A DNA stretch of 18,063 nt. It comes from Acanthamoeba lenticulata. Taxonomy: Eukaryota > Discosea > Longamoebia > Acanthamoebidae. This document shows, piece after piece, positions 7,550 to 15,618 of this stretch. The position numbers and the translations under genes are program-made. Positions within the stretch are counted from its first letter, which is position 1; each line of letters opens with the position of its first letter. Under the pieces are notes generated by a model that had not been told where the DNA came from, searched no databases, and saw nothing but the letters and a program-made list of their open reading frames with translations. The stretch spans positions 1 to 18,063 of the forward strand of contig NAVB01001855.1 in assembly GCA_002179805.1 (NCBI GenBank). The letters run 5' to 3'.

Positions 7550-9422
7550 TCATGGCGATGGAGGTGGCCAGGGACGAGGCCATGCGCGTTGCGAGGCTCG
7601 AACGGGCAGCCACCACGGTGTCTGGGTAGAACACGCGCAAGGCCGAGCCGCACAACCAGCGCGAGGCTCCGTCGACTTGGGTCGCGTTGAAGGCCACCAC
7701 GAGGGCCGTGCCCATCGGCAGCGCGTTGGTGTTGTTGACCGTGATCCACCGGGCCGAGCTCAGGTTGGGTCTCACGGTGAGCACACCGTGCGAGCTGGTC
7801 GCCGAGCCTGGGACATACTGGAGGCCTCCGGCGAGAGGGCCAATGACGATGACCACTTGGCCAGCACCGCTGGTCACACGGAGGGTCATCCTGACTGTGT
7901 CGCCGATGTGGGCCTGACCGTTGGCGTTGGCGTCGGAGAGGGCAAAGGACCAGGCCGCGATGGTGCTGTCGAGGGGCGACACGCTCGGGCTGCGGCTGAC
8001 CGACGGCGTCGTGAACCGCGTGGGCGTGGCCGTCACGGTCGGAGTGGCAGAGGGCGAGCGCGTGACACTCGGTGTGGCCGATGGTGTTCTGGACCGCGTG
8101 GGCGTGCGAGTGGGCGTGGGCGTCACGGTCGAGGTGACCGAGGGCGAGCGCGAGACACTCGCCGTGGCCGACACGCTCGATGAGGGCGAGCGCGTGGGCG
8201 AGCGAGTGCACGTGGGCGACGTTGTGGGCGACGGCGAGATGGACGGCATCGAGGTGGTCGATGGCGACATGGTGGGCGAACGTGATTGCGTCGGCGACGC
8301 CGTGAGCGTCGGCGATGCCGTGCGCGAGGGCGATCCGGTTGGGCTGGCCGAAGGCGAAAGCGAGACGCTCGGCGTGGCCGACGGCGACACGCTGGGCGAG
8401 CCTGTTTGCGTAGGCGTCGCGGAGACGCTCGTCGAGACAGTGGGCGAGGGCGATCCGGTTGGGCTGGCCGAGGGCGAAAGCGAGCTGCTCGGCGTGGCCG
8501 ATGGCGACACGCTGGGCGAGCCTGTCTGCGTAGGCGTCGTGGAGACGCTCGGCGAGGGCGTGGGCGAGAGCGATTCCGTCGGACTGGCCGAGGGTGAAAG
8601 CGAGCCGCTTGGCGTGGCTGATGGCGACACGCTGGGCGTGGACGTTGGAGTGGGCGACATGGAAATGCTTGGCGAGGCCGACGGCGACCGGCTGGGCGTG
8701 GACGATTGCGTGGGAGACGTGGTGGCGGTCGGCGACGGCGTGTGCGAGCGCGTGGGCGTGGGCGAAGGTGAGGGGCTGCGCGAGGGCGTTCGCGAGGGAG
8801 AGCGCGAGGGGCTGACCGATCTCGAAGGCGTGGGCGAGGCGGTTTTGCTGGGCGAAGGATAGGGAGAGGCACGGATACTGATGTCATAAATCAGGAACCG
8901 ACCTGTGGCGGAAGTGGCGTTGTCGAACCAAATCTGGATCAGGGCAGCCGCCCTGTTGTCGGGACCGCTGAGAGAGGAAAACAAGGTCGTCTGAGTTTTC
9001 CACTTGTCCGGCTCCAAGTTCATCCAGGCGATCTTGCTTTTCGTGCTGGTCGAGTACCCGAAGCGTGCGAATCCGTCGGCCGACCTGAACACTCTACAAC
9101 CAATGCTGATTCCTCTGAAGCCGACGGAGGAGAAGGTCAAGTTGAGGTACCGCCCGTTGTTGGCGTTGCCCACGAGCGCGAGCGCATTGCCGGGCGCAAA
9201 GCCGCCGACGAGCGCAGCGTCCAAGCGGCCAAAGTTCGTGGTGAGGATGCCCGTGCCAGTCAAGGGGGCGATGGCATACGGCGTCGGAATCGGGCTCGTG
9301 AGATTCTTAAAACTCCAAAAGGCAAGACTCTTGTCTTGTGCCCGGGCCACAGGAAGCAGGAAGGCCGGGAGGAAGAGGAACACGACGACGACAACCAACC
9401 ACGAGGGATAGGAGGAGACCAT
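7065..9422 (-). CDS. mucin-like paralog 3, inverted and frameshifted before its C-terminal domain
   Basis: The frame runs 785 residues from ATG 9422, the start conserved in all copies; a GTG at 9449 is in frame but less likely. The signal peptide is about residues 1-29 (WLVVVVVFLFLPAFLLPVARA). Residues 30-185 are the N-terminal beta domain (FWSFKNLTSPIP, NNGRYLNLTFSS). Residues 186-481 are the Ser/Thr/Pro stalk with 40-residue modules. Residues 484-594 are DUF11-like. After MNACAAPR (near 7530-7541) the sense moves to another frame. Compared with the other copies about two bases are missing, so the last 155 residues read as an Arg/His/Gly-rich tail. The true C-terminal domain stays intact in the neighbouring frame to 7040. 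The gene is therefore broken, recently frameshifted, or affected by a sequencing error. Confidence 0.75.
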   Translation of the reverse strand: MVSSYPSWLVVVVVFLFLPAFLLPVARAQDKSLAFWSFKNLTSPIPTPYAIAPLTGTGILTTNFGRLDAALVGGFAPGNALALVGNANNGRYLNLTFSSVGFRGISIGCRVFRSADGFARFGYSTSTKSKIAWMNLEPDKWKTQTTLFSSLSGPDNRAAALIQIWFDNATSATGRFLIYDISIRASPYPSPSKTASPTPSRSVSPSRSPSRTPSRSPSPSPTPTRSHTPSPTATTSPTQSSTPSRSPSASPSISMSPTPTSTPSVSPSATPSGSLSPSASPTESLSPTPSPSVSTTPTQTGSPSVSPSATPSSSLSPSASPTGSPSPTVSTSVSATPTQTGSPSVSPSATPSVSLSPSASPTGSPSRTASPTLTASPTQSRSPTMSPSTTSMPSISPSPTTSPTCTRSPTRSPSSSVSATASVSRSPSVTSTVTPTPTRTPTRSRTPSATPSVTRSPSATPTVTATPTRFTTPSVSRSPSVSPLDSTIAAWSFALSDANANGQAHIGDTVRMTLRVTSGAGQVVIVIGPLAGGLQYVPGSATSSHGVLTVRPNLSSARWITVNNTNALPMGTALVVAFNATQVDGASRWLCGSALRVFYPDTVVAARSSLATRMASSLATSIAMNACAAPRDSRRERGLGSNARPARFPARVDRRHGLLGSQCDQPRSTAARHGAHAGMAVLAGQHDLWPKQQAGHHRLHPCRQVSHRLGRVSADQRHRVHHAHHQRSDGLDDLLADAQGQVWRAQPGVDGGRSGARVDEHGGAGSSEAGGHVGRHSHPRHQLLF
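8281..8660 (-). repeat. 120-bp tandem repeat in the paralog 3 stalk
   Basis: The segments starting at 8341 and 8461 align base for base at a period of exactly 120, with a few substitutions, and the first half recurs at 8581. Each unit codes for a 40-residue module that starts SPSVSPSATP and ends ATPTQTG. The stalks of paralogs 1 and 2 carry looser versions ending in PTQTA. Confidence 0.75.
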
Positions 9423-9469
9423 GACCAGACGCTCCGTGCGCTCCTTCACAATCGTTACTGTAAGTGAGA

Positions 9470-9530
9470 GTTGCGCTTTTTTAGGCCGTTTTTGGACACG
9501 AGCTTTTTAAGAACTGAGGCGCCTTTTTGG
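9470..9530 (-). promoter_or_regulatory. conserved upstream block of paralog 3
   Basis: Read on the minus strand, CCAAAAAGGCGCC, TTAAAAAGCTCG and CTAAAAAAGCGCAAC lie 48-110 nt before ATG 9422. They match the order of elements upstream of paralog 2. The last 13 bases are the inverted partner of 7007-7019. Confidence 0.45.
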
Positions 9531-9781
9531 AAACCCTGCTGGCAAAGACCAGATCACACTTTGGAGGTCATGTTATATCCAGAATGACCCGATCGCTGCA
9601 TACTCAGATATGTGCGTCAGGTCGCCATCCAGGAAGCTGCCCTTGCCTCAGTGCATCACCAAATAGCAGGGAGTGGACGCTCGAAAAATCCTGAAGTTGT
9701 AAAACAAACTTCAATCTTTTAAGGTCACTTTCCTCCAACAACTTGTTGCAACAACTAGATTTTGATAAATCGTTTTGTTTG

Positions 9782-9809
9782 TTCAATCAAAAATGCATTT
9801 TTGATTGAA
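9782..9809 (-). terminator. 28-bp perfect palindrome, 3' of the ankyrin gene
   Basis: TTCAATCAAAAATG (9782-9795) is followed directly by its exact reverse complement. It lies about 80-105 nt after the stop of the minus-strand ankyrin gene, in an AT-rich 3' region. As RNA it would fold into a long A/U-rich hairpin, as expected of a hairpin-directed 3' end. Smaller palindromes (CAACAAC/TTGTTG) lie near 9737-9752. The rest of 9531-9887 shows no gene. Confidence 0.6.
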
Positions 9810-9887
9810 TAAAGACCTGATCGTCAGTCTTATTCAAATTTCTGAACTCAATATTCGAAATGAAATTCTATTGTTTTATTCTTCACA

Positions 9888-10448
9888 TCATTCTTTCGGC
9901 CTAGCGCCATAACGCAGCAGCACGCGGACGACGCCCACCGCGCGGCTCTGCAAGGCGATGTCGAGCGCGCTCTGGCCCGCGTAGGGCGGCAGCGTGCGGG
10001 CGTGGACGTCGGCCCCGGCCTTGAGCAGCGCTTCGGCGCCCTGGGCCAGGTTGTTGCTCGCCATGCGGTGGAGCGGCGTGTAGCCGTAGGTGTCGCGCGC
10101 GTCGACGACGGCCCCGGCCTGGACGAGCACGTTGACGCACGCCTGGCCTCGCTGGCTCATCCCGCACGTGTGCAGCGGCGTCGCGCCGCCGGTCATGACC
10201 TCGTTGGGGTCGGCGCCCTGGGCCAGAAGGGCGGCCACCTGGGCCGGGCCGCCGTCCTCGTGGCTAATGGCCGCGGCCATGGCCGTGTAGCCGCCCCCGG
10301 CGTAGACTGGGCCTGGCGTCGGGTTGTGGTCGGCGTACTGGCGGCCCCAGACGACGTTCCCAGCGGCGTCGCGCTTCACCTTGCCGCTGTAGATGCCGGG
10401 GCCCACCGTGTCGGCCACTGGGTCAAAGCCCTCTGGGTCCTTCATCAT
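9888..10448 (-). CDS. ankyrin-repeat protein
   Basis: A 186-residue protein from ATG 10448; a second ATG follows at 10445. An in-frame GTG at 10580 would add residues of no evident sense. The N-terminal part (KDPEGFDPVADTVGPGIY, then RQYADHNPTPGPVYAGGGYT) resembles a leader found before ankyrin repeats in several protist and algal proteins, from memory of the family. Four repeats follow, at about residues 52-84, 87-120, 121-152 and 157-186. Hallmarks are GGATPLHTCG, GYTPLHRMA, VLVQAGAVVDARD, LLKAGADVHAR and LLRYGA. There is no signal peptide, so it is cytoplasmic, and the repeats serve protein binding. The partner is unknown. Ankyrin proteins are abundant in amoebal giant viruses, where they are thought to engage host proteins. 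Its 3' side carries the 28-bp palindrome. Confidence 0.85.
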   Translation of the reverse strand: MMKDPEGFDPVADTVGPGIYSGKVKRDAAGNVVWGRQYADHNPTPGPVYAGGGYTAMAAAISHEDGGPAQVAALLAQGADPNEVMTGGATPLHTCGMSQRGQACVNVLVQAGAVVDARDTYGYTPLHRMASNNLAQGAEALLKAGADVHARTLPPYAGQSALDIALQSRAVGVVRVLLRYGARPKE

Positions 10449-10965
10449 TGATCTGATGTCTTTTGATCTCGCGTACAATGAGGAGATGGAGGATAGACAA
10501 GAGATGTAGTGAAAGGAGAGTTGCTCTCTCTTTGATTCCCTCTTTGGCGGCACGTCGTCCTCCCAAGAGCTGTTGTGCACGTCACATGTGTTGCGGTTGC
10601 CGTAACGGTAGCGTCATTGGCACGAGAATCGATTCTGAAACGATTTCCGAAACAAGATATCGATCTTCGCGTGCTACTCGGCCTCGAACATCAAAGGCTC
10701 TTCTCAAGCCTTGGCTGCGAATCGTGCAGTCGATTTTATGTCCCCAGTCTTGTAGCGGCACGCATCATCCCAGTTGGTGTTGGCTGTCGAAGAAGCCTCA
10801 CTGTTCAATGTGCTGCCAATCTATAGTGGTAGCACATGCTTCTCCCCCCTCCTGGCTAACTGGATCAACAGATTTCTTGCTTTTTTGAAACATTTTTGAA
10901 ACATTTTTAAAACCTGTCGCGGAAGTACAAAACATAAAAATCCCATCAACCTGTGCCGGTCGCTC
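10449..10965. other. intergenic region between the ankyrin gene and the large spliced gene
   Basis: It holds the 5' side of the ankyrin gene and the 3' side of the large gene. Open frames here lack start, composition or family support. A 12-bp perfect palindrome AGAATCGATTCT lies at 10625-10636. Direct repeats of AAAATGTTTC (minus strand) lie near 10880-10910. Confidence 0.5.
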
Positions 10966-10975
10966 CTATTGAGCG
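10961..10975 (-). terminator. small hairpin around the stop codon of the large gene
   Basis: CGCTC and GAGCG form a 5-bp stem whose loop contains the TAG stop (10968-10966). It is weak alone, but it repeats the stop-codon hairpin seen at 128-159, 3230-3247 and 14836-14848. Confidence 0.3.
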
Positions 10976-13900
10976 TCGGCGGCGTTTCTCTCGTCAACGC
11001 GAACGGAACAGGCAAAGTCGAACTTGACCGCGAGCCGCGCCACTTCCTCTTGGGTGGTGGCGCTGAAGATCCGATAGCTGCCGGGCACGAGGAACGGCCC
11101 TGCCTCCACAGACCCGCCGCCAGCAGGCACCACCACGTCGGGTACCGGCTGCGGTCCGGTGAAGAAGATGTGGTCCTCGGTCGGTCGGTCATTTTGGAGG
11201 ACGACCATGTCGCCCGCCGCGACCATCATGTCGACGACGGCGTTGGTACGATCCAGCCGCAGCACGTGGCGAGTGGGCGACGTCGTCGTCGTCGTCGTCA
11301 TCTCCCTCCAGTTGTGCACGTCGGGTGACCCCATGAGCTCGCAGCAGCCGTCGAACGACGCCCGATGCTCCTTCACGTCGTCGTCGTCCTGTAGCCGGGT
11401 CTCTTGGGGGCTACTGACGCACAAGCCGCACGCGTCGCGCCGCTTGGCGTTGTAGCCGACGGTGATAAGTGCCACCTCCACACGAGGTGGGTCCGGTCCC
11501 ATCGCCTGTTGTGGAGCTTCTTCCTGCGTGGCAGCCCACACGATGGCGTAGCGGCCCGGCTCGGTGATGGACAGCACGAGCGCCGTGTTGGCCGGGACTG
11601 CGGGCAGCTCGGTCATCCCTTGCACCTGTTGTTGTAGTTCCCTCTCGTCGTTGTCGGCGAGAACAACAAGGAAGGGGCGGACGACTTGGTCCGAGCGCCC
11701 GTTGACCAGCGCCAGCGTCTCGCCCGCGTCGAGGGAGCGCTGGGAGCGGAGCAGCAGCCCGAGCTTGCTGTCGGCACCATCGGCGTCGTTGTTGTCGTCG
11801 GCATTGTCGTCGTCGTCGTCGTGCGGAGCCATGGGGAAGAGGACCACCTGCGGCCAGGCGAGGAAGCAGCAGGCCGAGTTGTCCCCGCCGCACACGCCGC
11901 ACGCGTCACGCACACAACTGGTGGTAGTGGATTCGTCCTGAGACGCGGCGTCGACGACAAAGACGACGACGAGCTTGCGGCGTGGCCCAGCTACGTGGGC
12001 GGCGGCGACGCGCCATTCGTACACGCCCGGCGTGGCCAAGGCGTACGGCTCGCTGGCTTGGCCAGGCAGCAGCACGAACGAAAAGTCCGATTGGCCGACC
12101 TCGCCGGCAGGTCTGGCCGCCATCTCGGCGGCGGCGTCGACCACTGCTGCTTGCGCCTCTGCGTACGAGTCGTCGCGCTTTTGCCGAGGACGACGCGGTC
12201 GGTCTTCCCCGGCGCCGCCGGAGAAGTCGAACGGAGTCGATCGGCGGCGCTGCGGCTCGTTGCTTCTGCTCTGCTGAAGCTTGTCGTGGCCGTCGCCGTT
12301 GGGCTCCACAGCGTCCAGCGACTTGCGCGCGAGGAGGGCCACCGCCTGCGGGGCGGCGCGGGCAGCCGCGGACAAGGCGGCCCCGGCGCCCGAGGACACG
12401 CCCGCGGCGACACTGTCGAGGGGCGAGTCTCTCAACGCGGCGAGACGATCGGCCAAACTCAGCGTCGGGGGCATGGGAAACTGCTGTATGAAGCGAGCCG
12501 TTGCCGCATCCGCCGCGCTGGCAACGGGAGCAGCCGCGACTGCGACACCGCCAGCATCACCACCACCTCCAAGGGCCCGCATCGCCGCTTCTTCCCGGAG
12601 CGCTTGGTACTTCTTCTCTGGATCGTCCTTGGCCCATTCCATGAACATGGCCCCGCCTTGCTTGGCCATATACCCACCGACCGGAGCGACGATCGGCAAC
12701 GCAACTTGCCCGCCAGGGGCGAAAGCAGCGGCCGCAATCCCCCCGACCCCGACGGTCGCCAGCGCAGCTCCGGCAATGGCTTTGGTCACGGGCACGGCGT
12801 CTGGCTTCTTGACGTAGCTCTGCGCGACCGCAACGGCCAATTCCTTCGTCTGCTTATCCAAGATCTTGGCTTCCGCCGCCATCATCGATCCTTCCAACGT
12901 GCCGTCGTTATTAACCAAGATCATTCGTCTCTCCAAATCAGACATCATCGCCGTTTGTTCGTTGATATTGTTGATCCTTTGTCTGGTCTTCTCATCAATA
13001 CCCGGGTGCTTGGCCGGGTCGATCAGCGGCGGCGGCGGCGCAGGCCCAATCCTGAGTCGAGGTGGACGTGGAGCCTCCCCTCCGGTCGTACGTTTGGTGC
13101 GCACGTGCGCAGCATCGCTCGTGGCGTGCCGTGGGCAGAGACACTGGATCGCTGCTCTATCCTGTTGTTGAAGAGGAGGATGTCCAGGATGAGGACCAGT
13201 GGCGTCATTGAGCTCATCATCATCATCATCATCATCAGCCTCCTCGCCATCGCCGTTCACGCCTTTGTGGTGGTATGCAGGCGCGCAGCAGACACTCTCC
13301 ATTGTCCATACTCCACCATCATCACCATCCATAAATCCAGAGACGCTGGTAATAACATGATGGTGTATGGAACCAGCTTCTCCATCAGCTGAGCTGGCAC
13401 TCAACCCCAGCAATGTCTCATCTTCCTCCACCTCCTTCACCTCCTGTCCTGCCCTAAGCTTTTCCTGATTGTGGGATGAAAAAAAGGAAGAAAAAGAAGA
13501 AGAAGAAGAAGAAAAAAGTGAGCAATGGTGGGCGGGGAGGGTTCTTTGGGATTGGATGCCACCCTAAGAGTCGTACAAGAACCAAGTCCTTGAACTGAGC
13601 CAAAGTCATCCATTCCTTGTGGTTGTTGTTGTTGTTGTTGTCGTTGTAGTCTGGTAGTGAGTCATCCACGCGCACAACCTCAACCACAGCGTCATACTGG
13701 CCATCATTCTTCCACACCACCAAGTCGCCAGCGAGGATGACCCTGTCATCAACTTCTCCTTCTTCTTCTTCTTCTTCTTCTTCTTGTGTATCACCACCAT
13801 CTGTTTGGAAGGAGAAGACATGTGTGACCGGCTCGTCGGCAGGACCAGGCGTGCTTCCCTGGTGGGAGCAGGTGGAGTTGTCGCCTCCGCACACGCCGCA

Positions 13901-14545
13901 GGCATCGGCCGGCAGCCCCTCCACGAGGCAAGACACTTGGAGCGAGGCAATCGACACCACTTTCAGCTCTGGGCCATGTGGCGATGGCTCGTTGTTGTTG
14001 TTGTTGTTGTTGTCCACACCGTCGCTGTTTCGTACGACAGGGGCAGCAAGCAGCACGGCGTGAAAGGTGGCCAGAGGAACGTGCTGCACATCGCGAAGGT
14101 CGACGTAGGCGCGCACGCAGTAGTTGGCGGCGTGTGCCAGGCGGTCGTCCGCCCCATGAAAGGGAACGAAAACGGTGGCCAGCACCATCGTCCGTTGCGG
14201 AGACCCGAGCCAGAACTCGACCACGAAGTCGTGATGTGTCAGCATCTTCGATGGCAATTGCTCTCCAGCGCCGCCCTGCCCGACTTGACCCCACGAGGAG
14301 GAGGAGGAGGAGGGAAGAACGGTGGCCTTGAGCTCGTAGCCTTCGGTACCAAAAGGCGCCACCTCGAGCAGCGGGTGGAGCTCGAGCGCTTGAGGGCGAT
14401 CATCCCGTGAAAGATTATCTTGTACAGATGCCAGGTCGGCTACCTTCTGGAGAGGGGGCTGAGAGGCATGGGTTTGTCCTCGTAGAGACGCAAACACCAG
14501 GCAGACCAGCAGGAAAAAGTAGGGAACCGATCCTGAGGACCGCAT
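10966..14545 (-). CDS. large secreted CGVCGGDNS / cupredoxin-like protein, two exons
   Basis: I read this as exon 1 14545-13577 and exon 2 13464-10966, giving 1155 residues. Exon 1 starts at ATG with a signal peptide (PYFFLLVCLVFASLRGQTHA). It has a CGVCGGDNSTC motif at 216-226 and a cupredoxin-like strand pattern at 241-290 (HVFSFQTDGG, VILAGDLVVWKND). Exon 2 has no suitable ATG at its head, which supports splicing. It carries acidic and Pro-rich stretches, a charged helical part (about 481-541), a Gly/Ala-rich hydrophobic segment (about 552-587), a second CGVCGGDNSAC (845-855), a DACGLC (about 1000) and a C-terminal cupredoxin-like segment (1055-1131: VAAGDMVVLQND, then VPGSYRIFSA). The copper ligands Cys and Met are absent, so metal binding is doubtful. 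The CGVCGGDNS motif also occurs in ADAMTS spacer regions and many protist secreted proteins. The enzymatic role is unknown; it is probably extracellular or virion-surface. Confidence 0.65.
13465..13576 (-). other. 112-nt spliceosomal-type intron
   Basis: On the minus strand it begins GTACGA and ends in a long T/C tract plus CAATCAG. Without splicing, the upstream frame runs into a nonsense stretch of about ten phenylalanines coded by the tract and stops at 13454. With splicing, both sides are in phase 0 and read QFKDLVL then EKLRAGQEVKEVEEDE. A GTTCTT donor six bases upstream is a weaker alternative in the same phase. Confidence 0.65.
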
Positions 14546-14835
14546 ATACTCCTCTCGAGGTTGTTTTCAAGCGGTTTGTTTGTTTCTGTCTCTGCTTTCC
14601 GCTCCACCCCAAGCACGGCCGAAGCGGGCCTCCAAGGCCCCTTTCCTTCTGGGGTAGGCCCGAGTCTCCTTTTTTGAGTTTCGTTTCCTCCCTTGACAAG
14701 CCCCAATCAATGATTTTTTTTGATTTCTCACTTGAAAGAATCGGGCAAAACGGGAGAAAACGCGTGTTATTTGTGGTAATTGTGTGTATTTTGTACTTCC
14801 TGCAACACACGTAGGACAGGCGCTGAAGGAAGATA
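14546..14835. other. intergenic region upstream of the large gene
   Basis: No gene can be supported here. It holds a hairpin of GGGCCT and AGGCCC around CCA (14626-14640) and T-rich runs near 14670 and 14715. It must contain the promoter of the large gene, whose ATG lies in the sequence GAGTATATG. Confidence 0.5.
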
Positions 14836-14848
14836 AGTAGGACCTACT
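14836..14848 (-). terminator. hairpin on the stop codon of the interrupted gene
   Basis: AGTAGG and CCTACT form a perfect 6-bp stem around one base. The hairpin overlaps the TAG at 14849-14847 that ends the frame coding PQRQQQQLQGGLPPAASTQ. The match of stop and hairpin is the main reason to take that frame as the real C-terminus. Confidence 0.45.
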
Positions 14849-15349
14849 ACTGTGTAGATGCTGCTGGCGGGAGTCCACCTTGCAACTGCTGCTGCTGCCG
14901 CTGCGGGTTTGCCACCTTGGGTTTGCCGTCGCCGTAGATCACCTACCCATGACGGTGGATTGTAAGAAGAAGATTTGGTGGAGGGGGGTGCTCTGTCCTC
15001 GCGGATCGAACACGACAAGACAAGAGAGGGAAAGGAGGACAGGCGCCTAATCCGCAAGGAACCGCCCTCGCAATCGCCCTGTAGCCCCCTCAACTCGAGG
15101 GGGATACAGAGGTCGACGGTGCCGTCAGGAGGCCATCGCACGTGAGCTTGTCTGGAAGACCACATGAGGCCCGAGGGAGAGATGGACAGCACAGTACCGT
15201 AAACGTCTACTCGGAGAGCATCGGTGTCGGGGTTGAAGCTGCCGGCGTGGAACGTGAAAGTCTCGCCTAATCACCAGCAAAGGGGCACCAAAGCAACACA
15301 AATGATGTGCAGCTCGATTCATCAAAGCCCTTCGTGGTCGTGTAGACAT
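14847..15349 (-). CDS. interrupted gene of unknown function (introns or frameshifts)
   Basis: Protein-like sequence is spread over three minus-strand frames. First comes ATG 15349 (MSTRPRRALMNRAAHHLCCF, to GAPLLVI near 15270). Then TFTFHAGSFNPDTDALRVDV and SPSGLMWSSRQAHVRWPPDG follow in a second frame from about 15266, and finally IYGDGKPKVANPQRQQQQLQ from 14942 to TAG 14847. Dropping one A at 15268 would join the first two as LLVIGETFTF. Alternatively TAG before 15266 is a splice acceptor, with exon 1 further up (ATG 15521, MKTLCLEARRLMGPLLLF). GGGTAG before 14942 is also a good acceptor after a pyrimidine tract, with candidate donors at GTGCGA (15141) or further down. I do not recognise the family. 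Whether it is spliced or dead cannot be decided by eye. Confidence 0.35.
15085..15103. terminator. GC-rich hairpin inside the interrupted gene
   Basis: CCCCCTC and GAGGGGG form a perfect 7-bp stem with a 5-nt loop. It lies 22 nt past the stop (15125) of the frame that starts at 15349. It could therefore end a shortened transcript, or it may simply be coding. Confidence 0.3.
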
Positions 15350-15618
15350 CGGGGAAAATAATCATAAAAAAAATAAAATTGAACGTACAAGCTGCATTTT
15401 CAGTTCAACCACCAGTTCACCTCTCTACACTGTCTGGGATTCTTGAAAAGCACATGAAGCTGTCACAAAAGAGAAGAAGGGGCCCCATCAAGCGCCTGGC
15501 CTCGAGGCAAAGAGTTTTCATAGTTTCTTTAAGGAGGCTGGAGCCCCTTTTCTCTTCGTTTCTTTTCGTGTCGTTTCCCCCATTTGTTGATGCAGAGAAC
15601 CTTGGGGAAGCACGCTCG
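15350..15618. other. spacer between the interrupted gene and the F-box gene
   Basis: The part next to 15349 is AT-rich (a run of A and T at 15361-15382) and may be a promoter. A short minus frame from ATG 15521 to a stop near 15417 has a hydrophobic start and may be an upstream exon. TTCCCC and GGGGAA arms near 15575-15610 could form a loose hairpin after the F-box gene. Nothing else is evident. Confidence 0.35.

Noticed and set aside
8341..8660. Regular repeats considered as a CRISPR array
   Set aside because: The repeats are contiguous, without unique spacers, and code in frame for Ser/Pro modules.
9604..9786. 60-codon minus frame upstream of paralog 3
   Set aside because: It has no ATG start and overlaps the 28-bp palindrome. 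The composition is that of a spacer.
10463..10888. Plus-strand frame of 141 codons in the spacer
   Set aside because: It is Cys/Ser/Arg-rich without domains, and overlaps the 5' flank of the ankyrin gene.
11686..13392. A 568-codon plus-strand frame opposite the large gene
   Set aside because: It is Arg/Val-rich, contains no recognisable motif, and lies antisense to a protein with clear motifs and signal peptide.
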